A stretch of DNA of 12,650 nt from SLFT01 sp964493075 (GTDB taxonomy: Bacteria > Hydrogenedentota > Hydrogenedentia > Hydrogenedentales > CAITNO01). Of this stretch, positions 1-6,217 are shown piece after piece. Under the pieces are notes generated by a model, which did not search any database, was not told the DNA's origin, and saw only the letters and a program-made list of their open reading frames with translations. The translations under genes were made by a program, and so were the position numbers. Position 1 is the first letter of the stretch. The number at the start of each line of letters is the position of its first letter. The DNA is taken from assembly GCA_964493075.1 (NCBI GenBank), contig CAZBNU010000107.1, forward strand, positions 1-12,650. Reading direction: 5' to 3'.

Positions 1-74
1 GGCCTTTCGCATTAGACATTTCCTGGGTGCTTAAATGGTATCCTTTTGCTGATTCTGATTAAGGAAGATATAGT

Positions 75-1637
75 ATGAGTGAATCAAGTCTTGGCAGCAT
101 GAACCGTAGACAGTTTTTTATCAGCAGTGCAACGGTAGCGGGCGCCACTGGTGTTTTGGCTGGCATACGAACCGCAGCGGCAGCCCCGCGAGTGGAACGT
201 CCCAATATCCTGTTCCTGATGGCGGATCAGTTCCGGGGCGACTGCCTGGGCATAAACGGCAACCCGGTGATTCACACACCAAACCTGGACAGGATCGGTA
301 GGGAAGGCGCATGTTTCGGACGCGCCTATTCGTCCACGCCTACCTGCACCCCGGCGCGTGCTGCCCTGCTCACCGGCCAATCCCCCTGGACACACGGTAT
401 GTTGGGATACTCGAAGGTCGCGGAGTCCTATCCGGTGGAAATGCCGCAACTGCTCCGTGATGCCGGCTATTACACGCTGGGCATTGGCAAAATGCACTGG
501 GCGCCGCAACGCAACCTGCACGGGTTCCACAAGACCATTCTCGACGAATCCGGTCGTGAACAAAGCATTGATTTCCGCAGCGATTACCGTTCCTGGTTTG
601 CTACCGAAGCGCCAGCCCTCGACCCGGACGTAACCGGTATCGGCTTCAACGATTATCGCGCCGCAACCTATAAACTGCCGGAACGGCTGCATCCCACGCA
701 GTGGACCGGCGACGTGGCCGTAAATTTTCTGGACGGTTATCAGGAGGCATCGCCCTTCTTCCTGAAAGTGTCCTTCGCGCGGCCCCATAGTCCCTACGAT
801 CCGCCGCAGCGTTGGATGGATTATTATAAAGACGCCGACCTGCCGAAAGCCCACATCGGTGATTGGGCGGAGCGGTATCGGGAGCGCAGCGATGACAGCA
901 ATAATATCTGGCATGGCGACATGGGTGAAGAGCAGGTGCGCAAGTCACGGCAGGGATATTATGGTTCCATTTCCTATATTGACGAACAGGTAGGACGCAT
1001 TCTGGAAGCGCTCGAAAAACGGGGCTGGCTGGAGAACACGCTGATCCTGTTTACAGCCGACCACGGCGACATGACCGGCGATCACCACATGTGGCGCAAG
1101 TCCTACGCCTATGAGGCGTCCGCGAACATCCCCATGCTGCTGCGTTGTCCGGAAGGATTCGGCGGCAAGCGTGGACAACACCTGCCCCAACCGGTGGAAC
1201 TGCGGGATGTGCTGCCCACGTTTCTGGATGCTGCAGGCGCACCGGTGCCCGACGCGGTGGAAGGCGCCAGCATGCTGAACCTCGTGCGCGGCAACACCGA
1301 CGGCTGGCGCGACTACATAGACCTCGAGCATGATGTCTGCTACGATGTCAAGAACCATTGGACGGCGCTGACCGACGGCAAACAGAAATATATCTTCCAC
1401 GCATTCGACGGCGAAGAACAACTCTTTGATCTTGAAAGCGACCCGGGCGAAGAAAAAGACCTCGCAGGAGATGCCGAACATACCGCAACACTCCAATTAT
1501 GGCGCAACAGGATGATTGCCCACCTCGAACCCCGTGGTGAGGACTGGGTCAAAAACGGAAAACTTGTACTCCACAAACAACGCATCCTGCACTCGCCGAA
1601 TTATCCGGCAGCCGCTGAAAACAAGAAGAAAACATGA
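75..1637 (+). CDS. Tat-exported formylglycine-dependent sulfatase
   Basis: A 520-residue member of the alkaline-phosphatase-like sulfatase superfamily, which hydrolyses sulfate esters. The N-terminus carries a twin-arginine signal (NRRQFF at residues 10-15, then an Ala/Gly-rich stretch to about 37), so it is probably exported folded. Visible active-site elements are PNILFLMADQ (metal Asp51), the CTPAR motif with Cys91 (CxPxR, the site converted to formylglycine), GKMH (Lys139, His141), ARPHSP (His238) and TADHGD (Asp329, His330) followed by Lys342. Length is normal for the family. The start at 75 has AAGGAAG upstream; Met9 is the alternative. Tat export implies formylglycine is installed in the cytoplasm, but no maturase gene lies in this window. 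The gene stands alone, upstream of an AT-rich repeat cassette. Substrate (glycan, choline or aryl sulfate) cannot be told from sequence. Family call is firm. Confidence 0.95.
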   Translation: MSESSLGSMNRRQFFISSATVAGATGVLAGIRTAAAAPRVERPNILFLMADQFRGDCLGINGNPVIHTPNLDRIGREGACFGRAYSSTPTCTPARAALLTGQSPWTHGMLGYSKVAESYPVEMPQLLRDAGYYTLGIGKMHWAPQRNLHGFHKTILDESGREQSIDFRSDYRSWFATEAPALDPDVTGIGFNDYRAATYKLPERLHPTQWTGDVAVNFLDGYQEASPFFLKVSFARPHSPYDPPQRWMDYYKDADLPKAHIGDWAERYRERSDDSNNIWHGDMGEEQVRKSRQGYYGSISYIDEQVGRILEALEKRGWLENTLILFTADHGDMTGDHHMWRKSYAYEASANIPMLLRCPEGFGGKRGQHLPQPVELRDVLPTFLDAAGAPVPDAVEGASMLNLVRGNTDGWRDYIDLEHDVCYDVKNHWTALTDGKQKYIFHAFDGEEQLFDLESDPGEEKDLAGDAEHTATLQLWRNRMIAHLEPRGEDWVKNGKLVLHKQRILHSPNYPAAAENKKKT

Positions 1638-1666
1638 TGGCAATAGGCAATCATTCACTTTTTATT

Positions 1667-1696
1667 AACCACGAAAAGCACGAACCACACGAAATT
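1667..1696. repeat. CACGAA 9-bp-period repeat, downstream flank copy
   Basis: Positions 1670-1696 are three 9-bp units: CACGAAAAG, CACGAACCA, CACGAAATT. Bases 1667-1690 (24 bp) are identical to 2120-2143 in the same orientation, and the two copies bracket the GxxExxY gene. This copy begins 3 bp past that gene's stop codon. Confidence 0.85.
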
Positions 1697-1698
1697 AA

Positions 1699-2100
1699 TC
1701 ATAGGATAATTCTCTCTATGGCTGCTTTGGGATAAGCGTTAAAGTTTACAAGCAGACCAAGTCTCAAACCGGTGGCTTTCAAGTAATTTAAAACCTGCGC
1801 CCGGTGGATAGGCTCCAGGGATTTAGTTGCTTTTAATTCGAGAAGGATTAAATTGAAACAGATCAAATCCGCTTTAAAATATTGCTGTAACGAATCACCT
1901 TTATATGCCAACCTTATTTCGGCTTGTCTCTGAAATGGGATATTCCTTATGGATAATTCTTTTTCCAAGCATTCCTGATATACGGATTCCAGAAAACCCG
2001 ATCCGATCTCTTTATAGACTTCAAATATTGCCCCCTGAATCTGATAGCATTCCTCTTTATAAAGAAGGGCACCTGATTTTCCATGTGTTTCGTGGTTCAT
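1699..2100 (-). CDS. GxxExxY family protein (PD-(D/E)XK-like)
   Basis: A 133-residue protein of the GxxExxY family, of unproven function. The signature GFLESVY is at residues 35-41 (Gly35, Glu38, Tyr41), preceded by the usual helix AIFEVYKEIGSG. Asp78 and the ELK motif (Glu88, Lys90) form a D-x9-ExK arrangement like PD-(D/E)XK nucleases, and Gln102 follows; a nuclease-like fold is inferred. The start at 2100 is chosen because AAAAGG lies about 10 bases upstream; an in-frame ATG at 2145 would add 15 residues translated from repeat DNA. Even with this start, the first residues (MNHETHGK) come from the CACGAA repeat, so repeat and coding sequence are merged. The gene is visibly AT-richer than its neighbours and bracketed by an exact 24-bp direct repeat, suggesting recent acquisition as a unit. 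There is no obvious operon partner. Confidence 0.85.
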   Translation of the reverse strand: MNHETHGKSGALLYKEECYQIQGAIFEVYKEIGSGFLESVYQECLEKELSIRNIPFQRQAEIRLAYKGDSLQQYFKADLICFNLILLELKATKSLEPIHRAQVLNYLKATGLRLGLLVNFNAYPKAAIERIIL

Positions 2101-2103
2101 GCG

Positions 2104-2292
2104 ATCATTACCTTTTGTCAACCACGAAAAGCACGAACCACACAAAAGTATTTATGCTGTTTTTTTTGTGCTTTATGTGTGTTATGTGGTTCATAAAATC
2201 ATTACCTTTTGTTAACCACTAACGGCACGAACCACACAAAATTGTTTATGCTGCTTTTTTTCGTGCCTTTCGTGTGTTTCGTGGTTCCTATA
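2104..2292. repeat. Two tandem ~94-bp repeat units with inverted CACGAA/TTCGTG arms
   Basis: Two diverged tandem copies of a 94-95 bp unit (2104-2197 and 2198-2292) both start with ATCATTACCTTTTGT. Each has a left arm of CACGAA-type motifs (2120-2143; 2214-2237 with three mismatches), a T-rich centre, and a right arm of TTCGTG-type motifs. The second right arm is three clean 9-bp steps: TTTCGTGCC, TTTCGTGTG, TTTCGTGGT (2259-2285). A partial right arm (about 2084-2103) encodes the start of the GxxExxY protein. Each unit's ATTACCTTTTG is, on the minus strand, a ribosome binding site (AAAAGG) facing the GxxExxY gene. The inverted arms could fold into an imperfect hairpin between the minus-strand gene ending at 2294 and the GxxExxY gene. 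Confidence 0.8.
2108..2194 (-). other. Possible 28-codon leader ORF created by repeat duplication
   Basis: The upstream repeat unit holds a second copy of the ribosome binding site and ATG used by the GxxExxY gene. From ATG at 2194 (AAAAGG about 10 bases upstream) a 28-codon frame runs to TAA at 2108-2110. That TAA lies within the AAAAGGTAATG that forms the GxxExxY ribosome binding site. The peptide starts MNHITHIKHK and becomes hydrophobic (TFVWFVLFVV). It could be a translated leader or only a by-product of duplication. No homology is recognised. Confidence 0.2.
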
Positions 2293-2293
2293 A

Positions 2294-3265
2294 TCACCCA
2301 GATAGAGCGTTCAGCCTTCCGATGACGGCGCTGGCTTCTGCAATAATGTCGTCCACGATTTCCTGAACCGGTTTCACATCGTAGATACGCCCCACCACCT
2401 GGCCGCAAGCGATAGTACCTAGGTCTATGTCGCCGCTGAGATAGGCTTCTTTGCCCACTCTTCCCGCGATGACCGGCAACAGGTCCTGCAAGGTTGCGCC
2501 TTCGGATTCCAACTTTTCAACCGTCCTTGCCGCCTCGTTCTTCATGATGCGCGCCGCATTCTTTATACTGCGCTCCACCACCATGGTATCCGTTTCTTTG
2601 GCTTCCACCATCCAGTGCTTGAAGTTTTCGTGCATGGGACTTTCCGCCGCCGCCATGAAACGGGTGCCCATGAGTATCGCCTCGGCACCGAGCGACAATG
2701 CGGCAACCAGACTGCGTCCATCGCAGAAACCGCCCGCCGCAATAACGGGAACATTCAGTTCCTGTGCGGCTTTCGGCAGCACAATAAGCGAGGGGACATC
2801 GTCCATGCCCGGATGGCCGCCGCACTCAAAGCCGACCACAATGACCGCGTCTGCACCGATGGATTCCGCCTTGTGGGCAAAACGCACCGCAGGCACTTTA
2901 TGGATCAGTTTTACTCCTGCGGATTTCAGTTTGGGCACATAGGGCTCCGGATTGCGTCCCGCCGTTTCCACCGCGGGTATTCCCTCTTCACACACCACAT
3001 CAAAGAAAGCATCCGTCATGTCGCCCGGCAGCATGAGGGGCAGCATGGAGACGTTCACACCGAAAGGCTTATCGGTCATATCACGGGTCTTGTGGATTTC
3101 CTCACGCAATTCTTTTGCGGTGGCACAGGAAACCGCCGTGATAAATCCCATACATCCCGCATTGGCAACGGCCGCTACCAGTTCCGCTTTTGCGAGCCAT
3201 TGCATGCCGCCCTGCAGGATGGGATGTTGTATGCCGAGCATTTCTGTAATACGTGTCTTAAACAT
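2294..3265 (-). CDS. Nitronate monooxygenase / FabK-like FMN oxidoreductase
   Basis: A 323-residue TIM-barrel flavoprotein of the family holding nitronate monooxygenases (oxidising alkyl nitronates) and FabK enoyl-ACP reductases. Family features include HPILQGGMQW (14-23) at the first strand, a Gly-rich ECGGHPG (147-153) with the candidate catalytic His151, the FMN-phosphate loop IAAGGFCDGR (175-184), and MGTRFMAAAESP (199-210). Length is typical. The start at 3265 is preceded by a strong GGAGGAGG ribosome binding site (about 3272-3280). An upstream extension through the ispG region is only an artefact of the N block. The gene is divergent from ispG across 180 bp and has no evident operon partner. 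FabK and nitronate monooxygenase cannot be separated from this sequence; no fatty-acid genes are adjacent, so a detoxifying oxidoreductase is slightly preferred. Probably cytoplasmic, since no signal peptide is seen. Confidence 0.88.
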   Translation of the reverse strand: MFKTRITEMLGIQHPILQGGMQWLAKAELVAAVANAGCMGFITAVSCATAKELREEIHKTRDMTDKPFGVNVSMLPLMLPGDMTDAFFDVVCEEGIPAVETAGRNPEPYVPKLKSAGVKLIHKVPAVRFAHKAESIGADAVIVVGFECGGHPGMDDVPSLIVLPKAAQELNVPVIAAGGFCDGRSLVAALSLGAEAILMGTRFMAAAESPMHENFKHWMVEAKETDTMVVERSIKNAARIMKNEAARTVEKLESEGATLQDLLPVIAGRVGKEAYLSGDIDLGTIACGQVVGRIYDVKPVQEIVDDIIAEASAVIGRLNALSG

Positions 3266-3370
3266 GAGAACCTCCTCCAAGTTTGGTGATTGCGTTAGTG
3301 GTGGAAGTATGGCGCAGATTGAGGCGGGAATGCAAGGAAACGGCTTATTGGAAAACCCATAATTGTGCGT

Positions 3371-3406
3371 ATGGGAGTTATGGGACTTATGAGACTTATG
3401 ATAATA
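3371..3406 (+). repeat. 9-bp tandem repeat ATGGGACTT upstream of ispG
   Basis: Units are ATGGGAGTT, ATGGGACTT, ATGAGACTT and a decayed ATGATAATA. They form a 12-codon open frame closed by TAG at 3407. The repeat lies in the 180-bp divergent intergenic region, 40 bp before the ispG start. AT-rich TATGATAATATA at its end could contain a -10 element, but I see no convincing -35. The rest of 3266-3445 shows only the ribosome binding sites of the two flanking genes. Confidence 0.8.
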
Positions 3407-3445
3407 TAGCAGTCTGTGATCTATTTTAGTTACAGGATAATCCCT

Positions 3446-4229
3446 ATGATTTCTCAGAAGAATACAATTGCCGTAGCCGTAGGCGCTGTTACAATTGGCG
3501 GTGGTGCGCCTGTGTGCGTGCAGGCCATGACCAATACCAGCACGGTCAACGTGGATTCCACGGTGCAGCAGACCCTTGCCCTGGTGGACGCAGGCGCTGA
3601 AATGGTGCGCGTGACCGTGAACACCCCCGAAGCAGCACAGGCGGTTCCGGAAATCGCCAAGCGCCTGCAGGATGCAGGGTGCAGCGTCCCCCTGATAGGC
3701 GACTTTCATTATAACGGCCACACGTTGCTCCATGATTTTCCGNNNNNNNNNNNNNNNNNNNNNNNNNNNNNNNNNNNNNNNNNNNNNNNNNNNNNNNNNN
3801 NNNNNNNNNNNNNNNNNNNNNNNNNNNNNNNNNNNNNNNNNNCTGCAATCACTGGAACTGCGCCAGTTTGCCCCGTCCGTAACCGCATGTCCGGGATGCG
3901 GGCGCACCTCAAGCAACCGGTTCCAGCATCTGGCTGCGGATACGCAGCGGTATATCCGCACAAGGCTTTCTGATTGGAAACGCGAGTACCCCGGCGTGGA
4001 AGGGTTGAAGGTCGCAGTCATGGGCTGCATCGTAAACGGCCCCGGCGAATCCAAAGCCGCTGACATCGGCATCAGTCTACCCGGCGATAACGAGCAGCCC
4101 CACTGCCCGGTGTATGTGGACGGGGAAAAAGCAGCGACTCTGCAGGGCACACAACAGGAAATTACGACGGCGTTTCTGGAACTTCTGGAAACCTACGTGG
4201 CAAGCCGTTACGGTCAGACAAAGGCTTAA
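3446..4229 (+). CDS. ispG: IspG (GcpE), HMBPP synthase, interrupted by assembly gap
   Basis: IspG converts methylerythritol cyclodiphosphate to HMBPP in the MEP isoprenoid pathway using a [4Fe-4S] cluster. The N-terminal part (99 codons, 3446-3742) has the family signature GGGAPVCVQAMTNT, then DAGAEMVRVTV and PLIGDFHYN of the TIM barrel. The C-terminal part (3843-4229, 128 residues) has ACPGCGR (Cys codons 3888 and 3897) and MGCIVNGPGE (Cys 4026, Glu 4047), matching the E. coli cluster ligands Cys270, Cys273, Cys305 and Glu312. Both halves are intact. By comparison with the recalled E. coli protein about 155 residues are missing, so the true gap should be near 465 bp rather than 100. The start at 3446 (AGGATAA upstream) fits the family N-terminus; an in-frame ATG at 3416 would add 10 residues. 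The stop overlaps the convergent gene by 4 bp. Confidence 0.93.
3743..3842. other. Assembly gap of exactly 100 N inside ispG
   Basis: All 100 bases are N, a conventional placeholder for a gap of unknown size. Flanking codons end exactly at 3742 and resume exactly at 3843, so the true gap should be a multiple of three, which 100 is not. Any frame drawn across it is meaningless. Confidence 0.99.
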
Positions 4230-4540
4230 TTGGTTTCAGTGCCCGACTTCTGTTTCTCCGCCTTGCGGGCGTCCTCAATGGCCTGGCGAAATTCAGGCGT
4301 CATGAAGGTGTCCTTAAACAACTCCCGCTCCGTCATCTTGAATTGCAACTGCGAATACTTGAAATCCAACACGGCAATGTATATCGCAGCAAGCAACAAC
4401 ACCAGGAATATCCCCCAGTAGGCAAGCATCACCCACGCGCTTATGTCGGGCGTTGCCAATTTCAGGCTTGCAACTGCCATAATGATGCAAAGTAGCAGAC
4501 ACGCGCCGCCTGCGGCACGCCATCGTTGCTGTGAAATCAT
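4226..4540 (-). CDS. Small two-helix inner-membrane protein
   Basis: A 104-residue protein I do not recognise. Two hydrophobic segments at about residues 11-29 and 35-57 are followed by a charged C-terminal tail (residues 60-104, rich in Lys, Glu, Asp, Arg) that looks helical and cytoplasmic. The start at 4540 has AGGAG about 8 bases upstream. It lies 21 bp after the glycine-zipper lipoprotein gene on the same strand, so the two are probably cotranscribed and may act together at the envelope. Its stop overlaps the ispG stop tail-to-tail within TTAA (4226-4229), leaving no space for a terminator between the convergent genes. Being a real gene is supported by start signal, spacing and clean topology; function is unknown. 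Confidence 0.7.
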   Translation of the reverse strand: MISQQRWRAAGGACLLLCIIMAVASLKLATPDISAWVMLAYWGIFLVLLLAAIYIAVLDFKYSQLQFKMTERELFKDTFMTPEFRQAIEDARKAEKQKSGTETN

Positions 4541-4561
4541 TGCGTTGTCTCCTGCTGTATG

Positions 4562-4936
4562 TTAACGGGGAACCCACACACGTTCTTCGTAGCGCTCGCC
4601 GTTGGGGGCGACAACGGTGCGCACTTCGTAGCGGCCTGCGTGGGACCGCAACACGGGCGGCGGCGGCCCAGGCGAAGTATAGGCAACAGGCGGTGGTGTA
4701 GGCGTTGTCGTTTTCTCAATGTGGTCGCCAATCAAGGCACCAGTGATTGCGCCCGCTGCAGCGCCAATCAACGCGCCTTCGCCGGTGCGCCCCATGGTGC
4801 TGCCAGCAATCGCGCCCAGACCCGCACCCACCGCGCCGCCAGCAATAAGACCGTCCTGTACCGGCGTGGTGTTGCATCCGGAAACCACCAGCGCACACGC
4901 CAAAAGGCCAACACATAAACATGTATTCTTTCTCAT
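4562..4936 (-). CDS. Glycine-zipper lipoprotein
   Basis: A 124-residue lipoprotein. The signal peptide ends in the lipobox LVVSGC with Cys21 as the lipidation site; Asn at +2 does not signal inner-membrane retention, so an outer-membrane destination is likely. Residues 29-71 are a glycine zipper (GLIAGGAVGAGLGAIAG, then GALIGAAAGAITGALIG), the membrane-associated small-residue motif common in outer-membrane lipoproteins. A Pro/Thr linker follows (about 77-95), then a C-terminal segment YEVRTVVAPNGERYEERVWV (103-122). The start at 4936 (MRKNTC, with GAAGGG upstream) is preferred because it puts the basic n-region directly before the hydrophobic core; an in-frame ATG 12 codons upstream would spoil this. 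It is first in a two-gene unit with the small membrane protein downstream and divergent from the aldolase gene. Envelope structure or stress is a guess. Confidence 0.82.
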   Translation of the reverse strand: MRKNTCLCVGLLACALVVSGCNTTPVQDGLIAGGAVGAGLGAIAGSTMGRTGEGALIGAAAGAITGALIGDHIEKTTTPTPPPVAYTSPGPPPPVLRSHAGRYEVRTVVAPNGERYEERVWVPR

Positions 4937-5039
4937 GTTACGTCCCTTCTTTATAACTTTACAGCACAACACTCATCCTACGCAAGATATAGACGAAAAA
5001 CATGCGCCAGTTATTCACGTATAGCGGCAACGAGGTCTT

Positions 5040-5069
5040 TTGATATGTCGGATGGGGCTTTGCTATGCT
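5040..5069 (+). promoter_or_regulatory. Sigma-70-type promoter for the aldolase-iolB pair
   Basis: TTGATA (5040-5045) and TATGCT (5064-5069) are separated by 18 bp, and TG one base before the -10 makes an extended -10 (TGCTATGCT). A start near 5076 would give a leader of about 36 bases with GGAGA ahead of the ATG at 5112. Prediction from consensus only; the host's promoter preferences are unknown. Confidence 0.45.
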
Positions 5070-5111
5070 CTAATCCAGCAGAAATATAAACTCAAACTCT
5101 GGAGATCACTC

Positions 5112-6140
5112 ATGCCGATTGCCGAACATTCCATGTATGTGCGCATGCTGGACCACGCCCTGTCAAAGGGTTTTGCCTATCCGGCGATCAACGTGCTGGA
5201 ACTGACCAGCCTGAACGCCGCTATTGAGGGCTTCGCCGCAGCGGGAAGTGATGGCATCGTCCAGATTTCCGTGGCGGCAGGTATGCACTCATCGGGTCCG
5301 GCGAAAGACCCAGTGCTGGGCGCGATTACGCTGGCGGAACATGCGCGACGTCTGGCGGAGAAAGTCGGCGTCTATGTGGCGATACATACGGACCACTGCC
5401 CCACATCGAAATTAGATTCTTTTCTGAAGCCACTCATTGCGGAAACGGCACGACGACGATCCGCAGGACTTCCCAACCTATTCCACAGTCACATGTACGA
5501 CGGCAGTGACCTGCCTATGGACGAGAATCTACGCATCGCCGAGGAACTGCTCGTACTGTGCCGGGACAACGAGATTATCCTGGAAGTGGAAGCGGGCGTT
5601 GTGGGCGGTGAGGAGGACGGCGTCACCGGCGCACCGAACGCCAAACTGTACACCACCACGGAAGACATGCTACTGGTCTATGAGACGTTGAGTCGTGTGG
5701 AAGGCGGACGGTTCATGCTTGCCGCCACGTTTGGGAATGTGCATGGCGTGTACAAGCCAGGACAGGTGAAACTGATGCCGAAAATCCTGTGCGAGGGCCA
5801 GAACGCTGTAATGGCCAAGCATGGCAGGGATGCACGTATGTGGCTGGTGTTTCATGGCGGCAGCGGCACCAGTACGGAAGAAATCCATGAGACGCTGGAC
5901 TATGGCGTTGTCAAGATGAATGTGCATACCGACACGCAATATGCCCTGACCCGCGCTGTGGCGGACCATTTCTACACCCATTACGCCGGTGTGTTGAAAG
6001 TGGACGGCGAAGTGGGCATAAAACAGGATTACCTCGCAAGCACCTGGCTCGATAAAGGCCGCGCCGGCATGGTGGCGCGGGTGGTACAGGCATGTGATGA
6101 ACTGAAATCCACAGGAAGAAGTTTGGCAAACACAAAATGA
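5112..6140 (+). CDS. Class II (FBA-type) aldolase, possibly IolJ-like
   Basis: A 342-residue zinc aldolase close to the actinobacterial class II fructose-bisphosphate aldolases (N-terminal FAYPAINV, SDGIVQ). These cleave fructose 1,6-bisphosphate to DHAP and glyceraldehyde 3-phosphate. Present are HTDHC (catalytic Asp94, zinc His95), Asp130 in HSHMYDGS, VVGGEEDGV (Glu168), GNVHGVYKPG (zinc His211), FHGGSGTS (zinc His248) and KMN (Asn270). The oddity is NVHTDTQ at 270-276: His272 replaces the Asp of NxDTDTQ in known relatives. The start at 5112 has GGAGA nearby and matches the family N-terminus. iolB begins 77 bp downstream on the same strand. Because the inositol pathway ends with a class II aldolase acting on 2-deoxy-5-keto-gluconate 6-phosphate (IolJ), this enzyme may serve that step. 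The aldolase family is certain; substrate is open, so no symbol is given. Confidence 0.92.
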   Translation: MPIAEHSMYVRMLDHALSKGFAYPAINVLELTSLNAAIEGFAAAGSDGIVQISVAAGMHSSGPAKDPVLGAITLAEHARRLAEKVGVYVAIHTDHCPTSKLDSFLKPLIAETARRRSAGLPNLFHSHMYDGSDLPMDENLRIAEELLVLCRDNEIILEVEAGVVGGEEDGVTGAPNAKLYTTTEDMLLVYETLSRVEGGRFMLAATFGNVHGVYKPGQVKLMPKILCEGQNAVMAKHGRDARMWLVFHGGSGTSTEEIHETLDYGVVKMNVHTDTQYALTRAVADHFYTHYAGVLKVDGEVGIKQDYLASTWLDKGRAGMVARVVQACDELKSTGRSLANTK

Positions 6141-6141
6141 C

Positions 6142-6199
6142 ATTGGACGGATCAGACCGATCAAAACAATCCGTCCAATCAGTCCAATCAGTCCAATCC
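6142..6199. repeat. 9-bp tandem GTCCAATCA repeat with 11-bp inverted repeat
   Basis: Three 9-bp units lie at 6173-6199 (GTCCAATCA twice, then GTCCAATCC). ATTGGACGGAT at 6142-6152 and ATCCGTCCAAT at 6169-6179 form a perfect 11-bp inverted repeat around a 16-base loop, able to form an mRNA hairpin between the aldolase and iolB. It lacks a following T-run, so it is not a typical terminator and is more likely a processing or stability element, or just part of a dispersed repeat. Confidence 0.85.
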
Positions 6200-6217
6200 C
6201 ACAAGGAACCTTATGCA

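Noticed and set aside
84..914. Long open minus-strand frame opposite the sulfatase.
   Set aside because: The sulfatase on the plus strand has all catalytic motifs; the antisense frame has no recognisable domain and follows from GC-rich codon structure.
1667..2292. A CRISPR array, suggested by regularly spaced repeats near a nuclease-like protein.
   Set aside because: There are only two full ~94-bp tandem units plus a distant copy; the intervening sequences are themselves repeats rather than unique spacers, and no cas gene is present.
1667..2292. An insertion sequence.
   Set aside because: There is no transposase, and the bracketing repeats are direct, short-period and low complexity rather than terminal inverted repeats.
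3743..3842. A frameshifted ispG pseudogene, because the two halves are in different frames.
   Set aside because: The shift comes from the arbitrary gap length of 100; both halves are intact with conserved ligands, and codon borders on each side imply an in-frame true gap.
2294..4150. A long minus-strand frame extending the nitronate monooxygenase upstream across the ispG region.
   Set aside because: It is open only because it passes through 100 N and the antisense of ispG; the true start at 3265 has a strong ribosome binding site and the family N-terminus.
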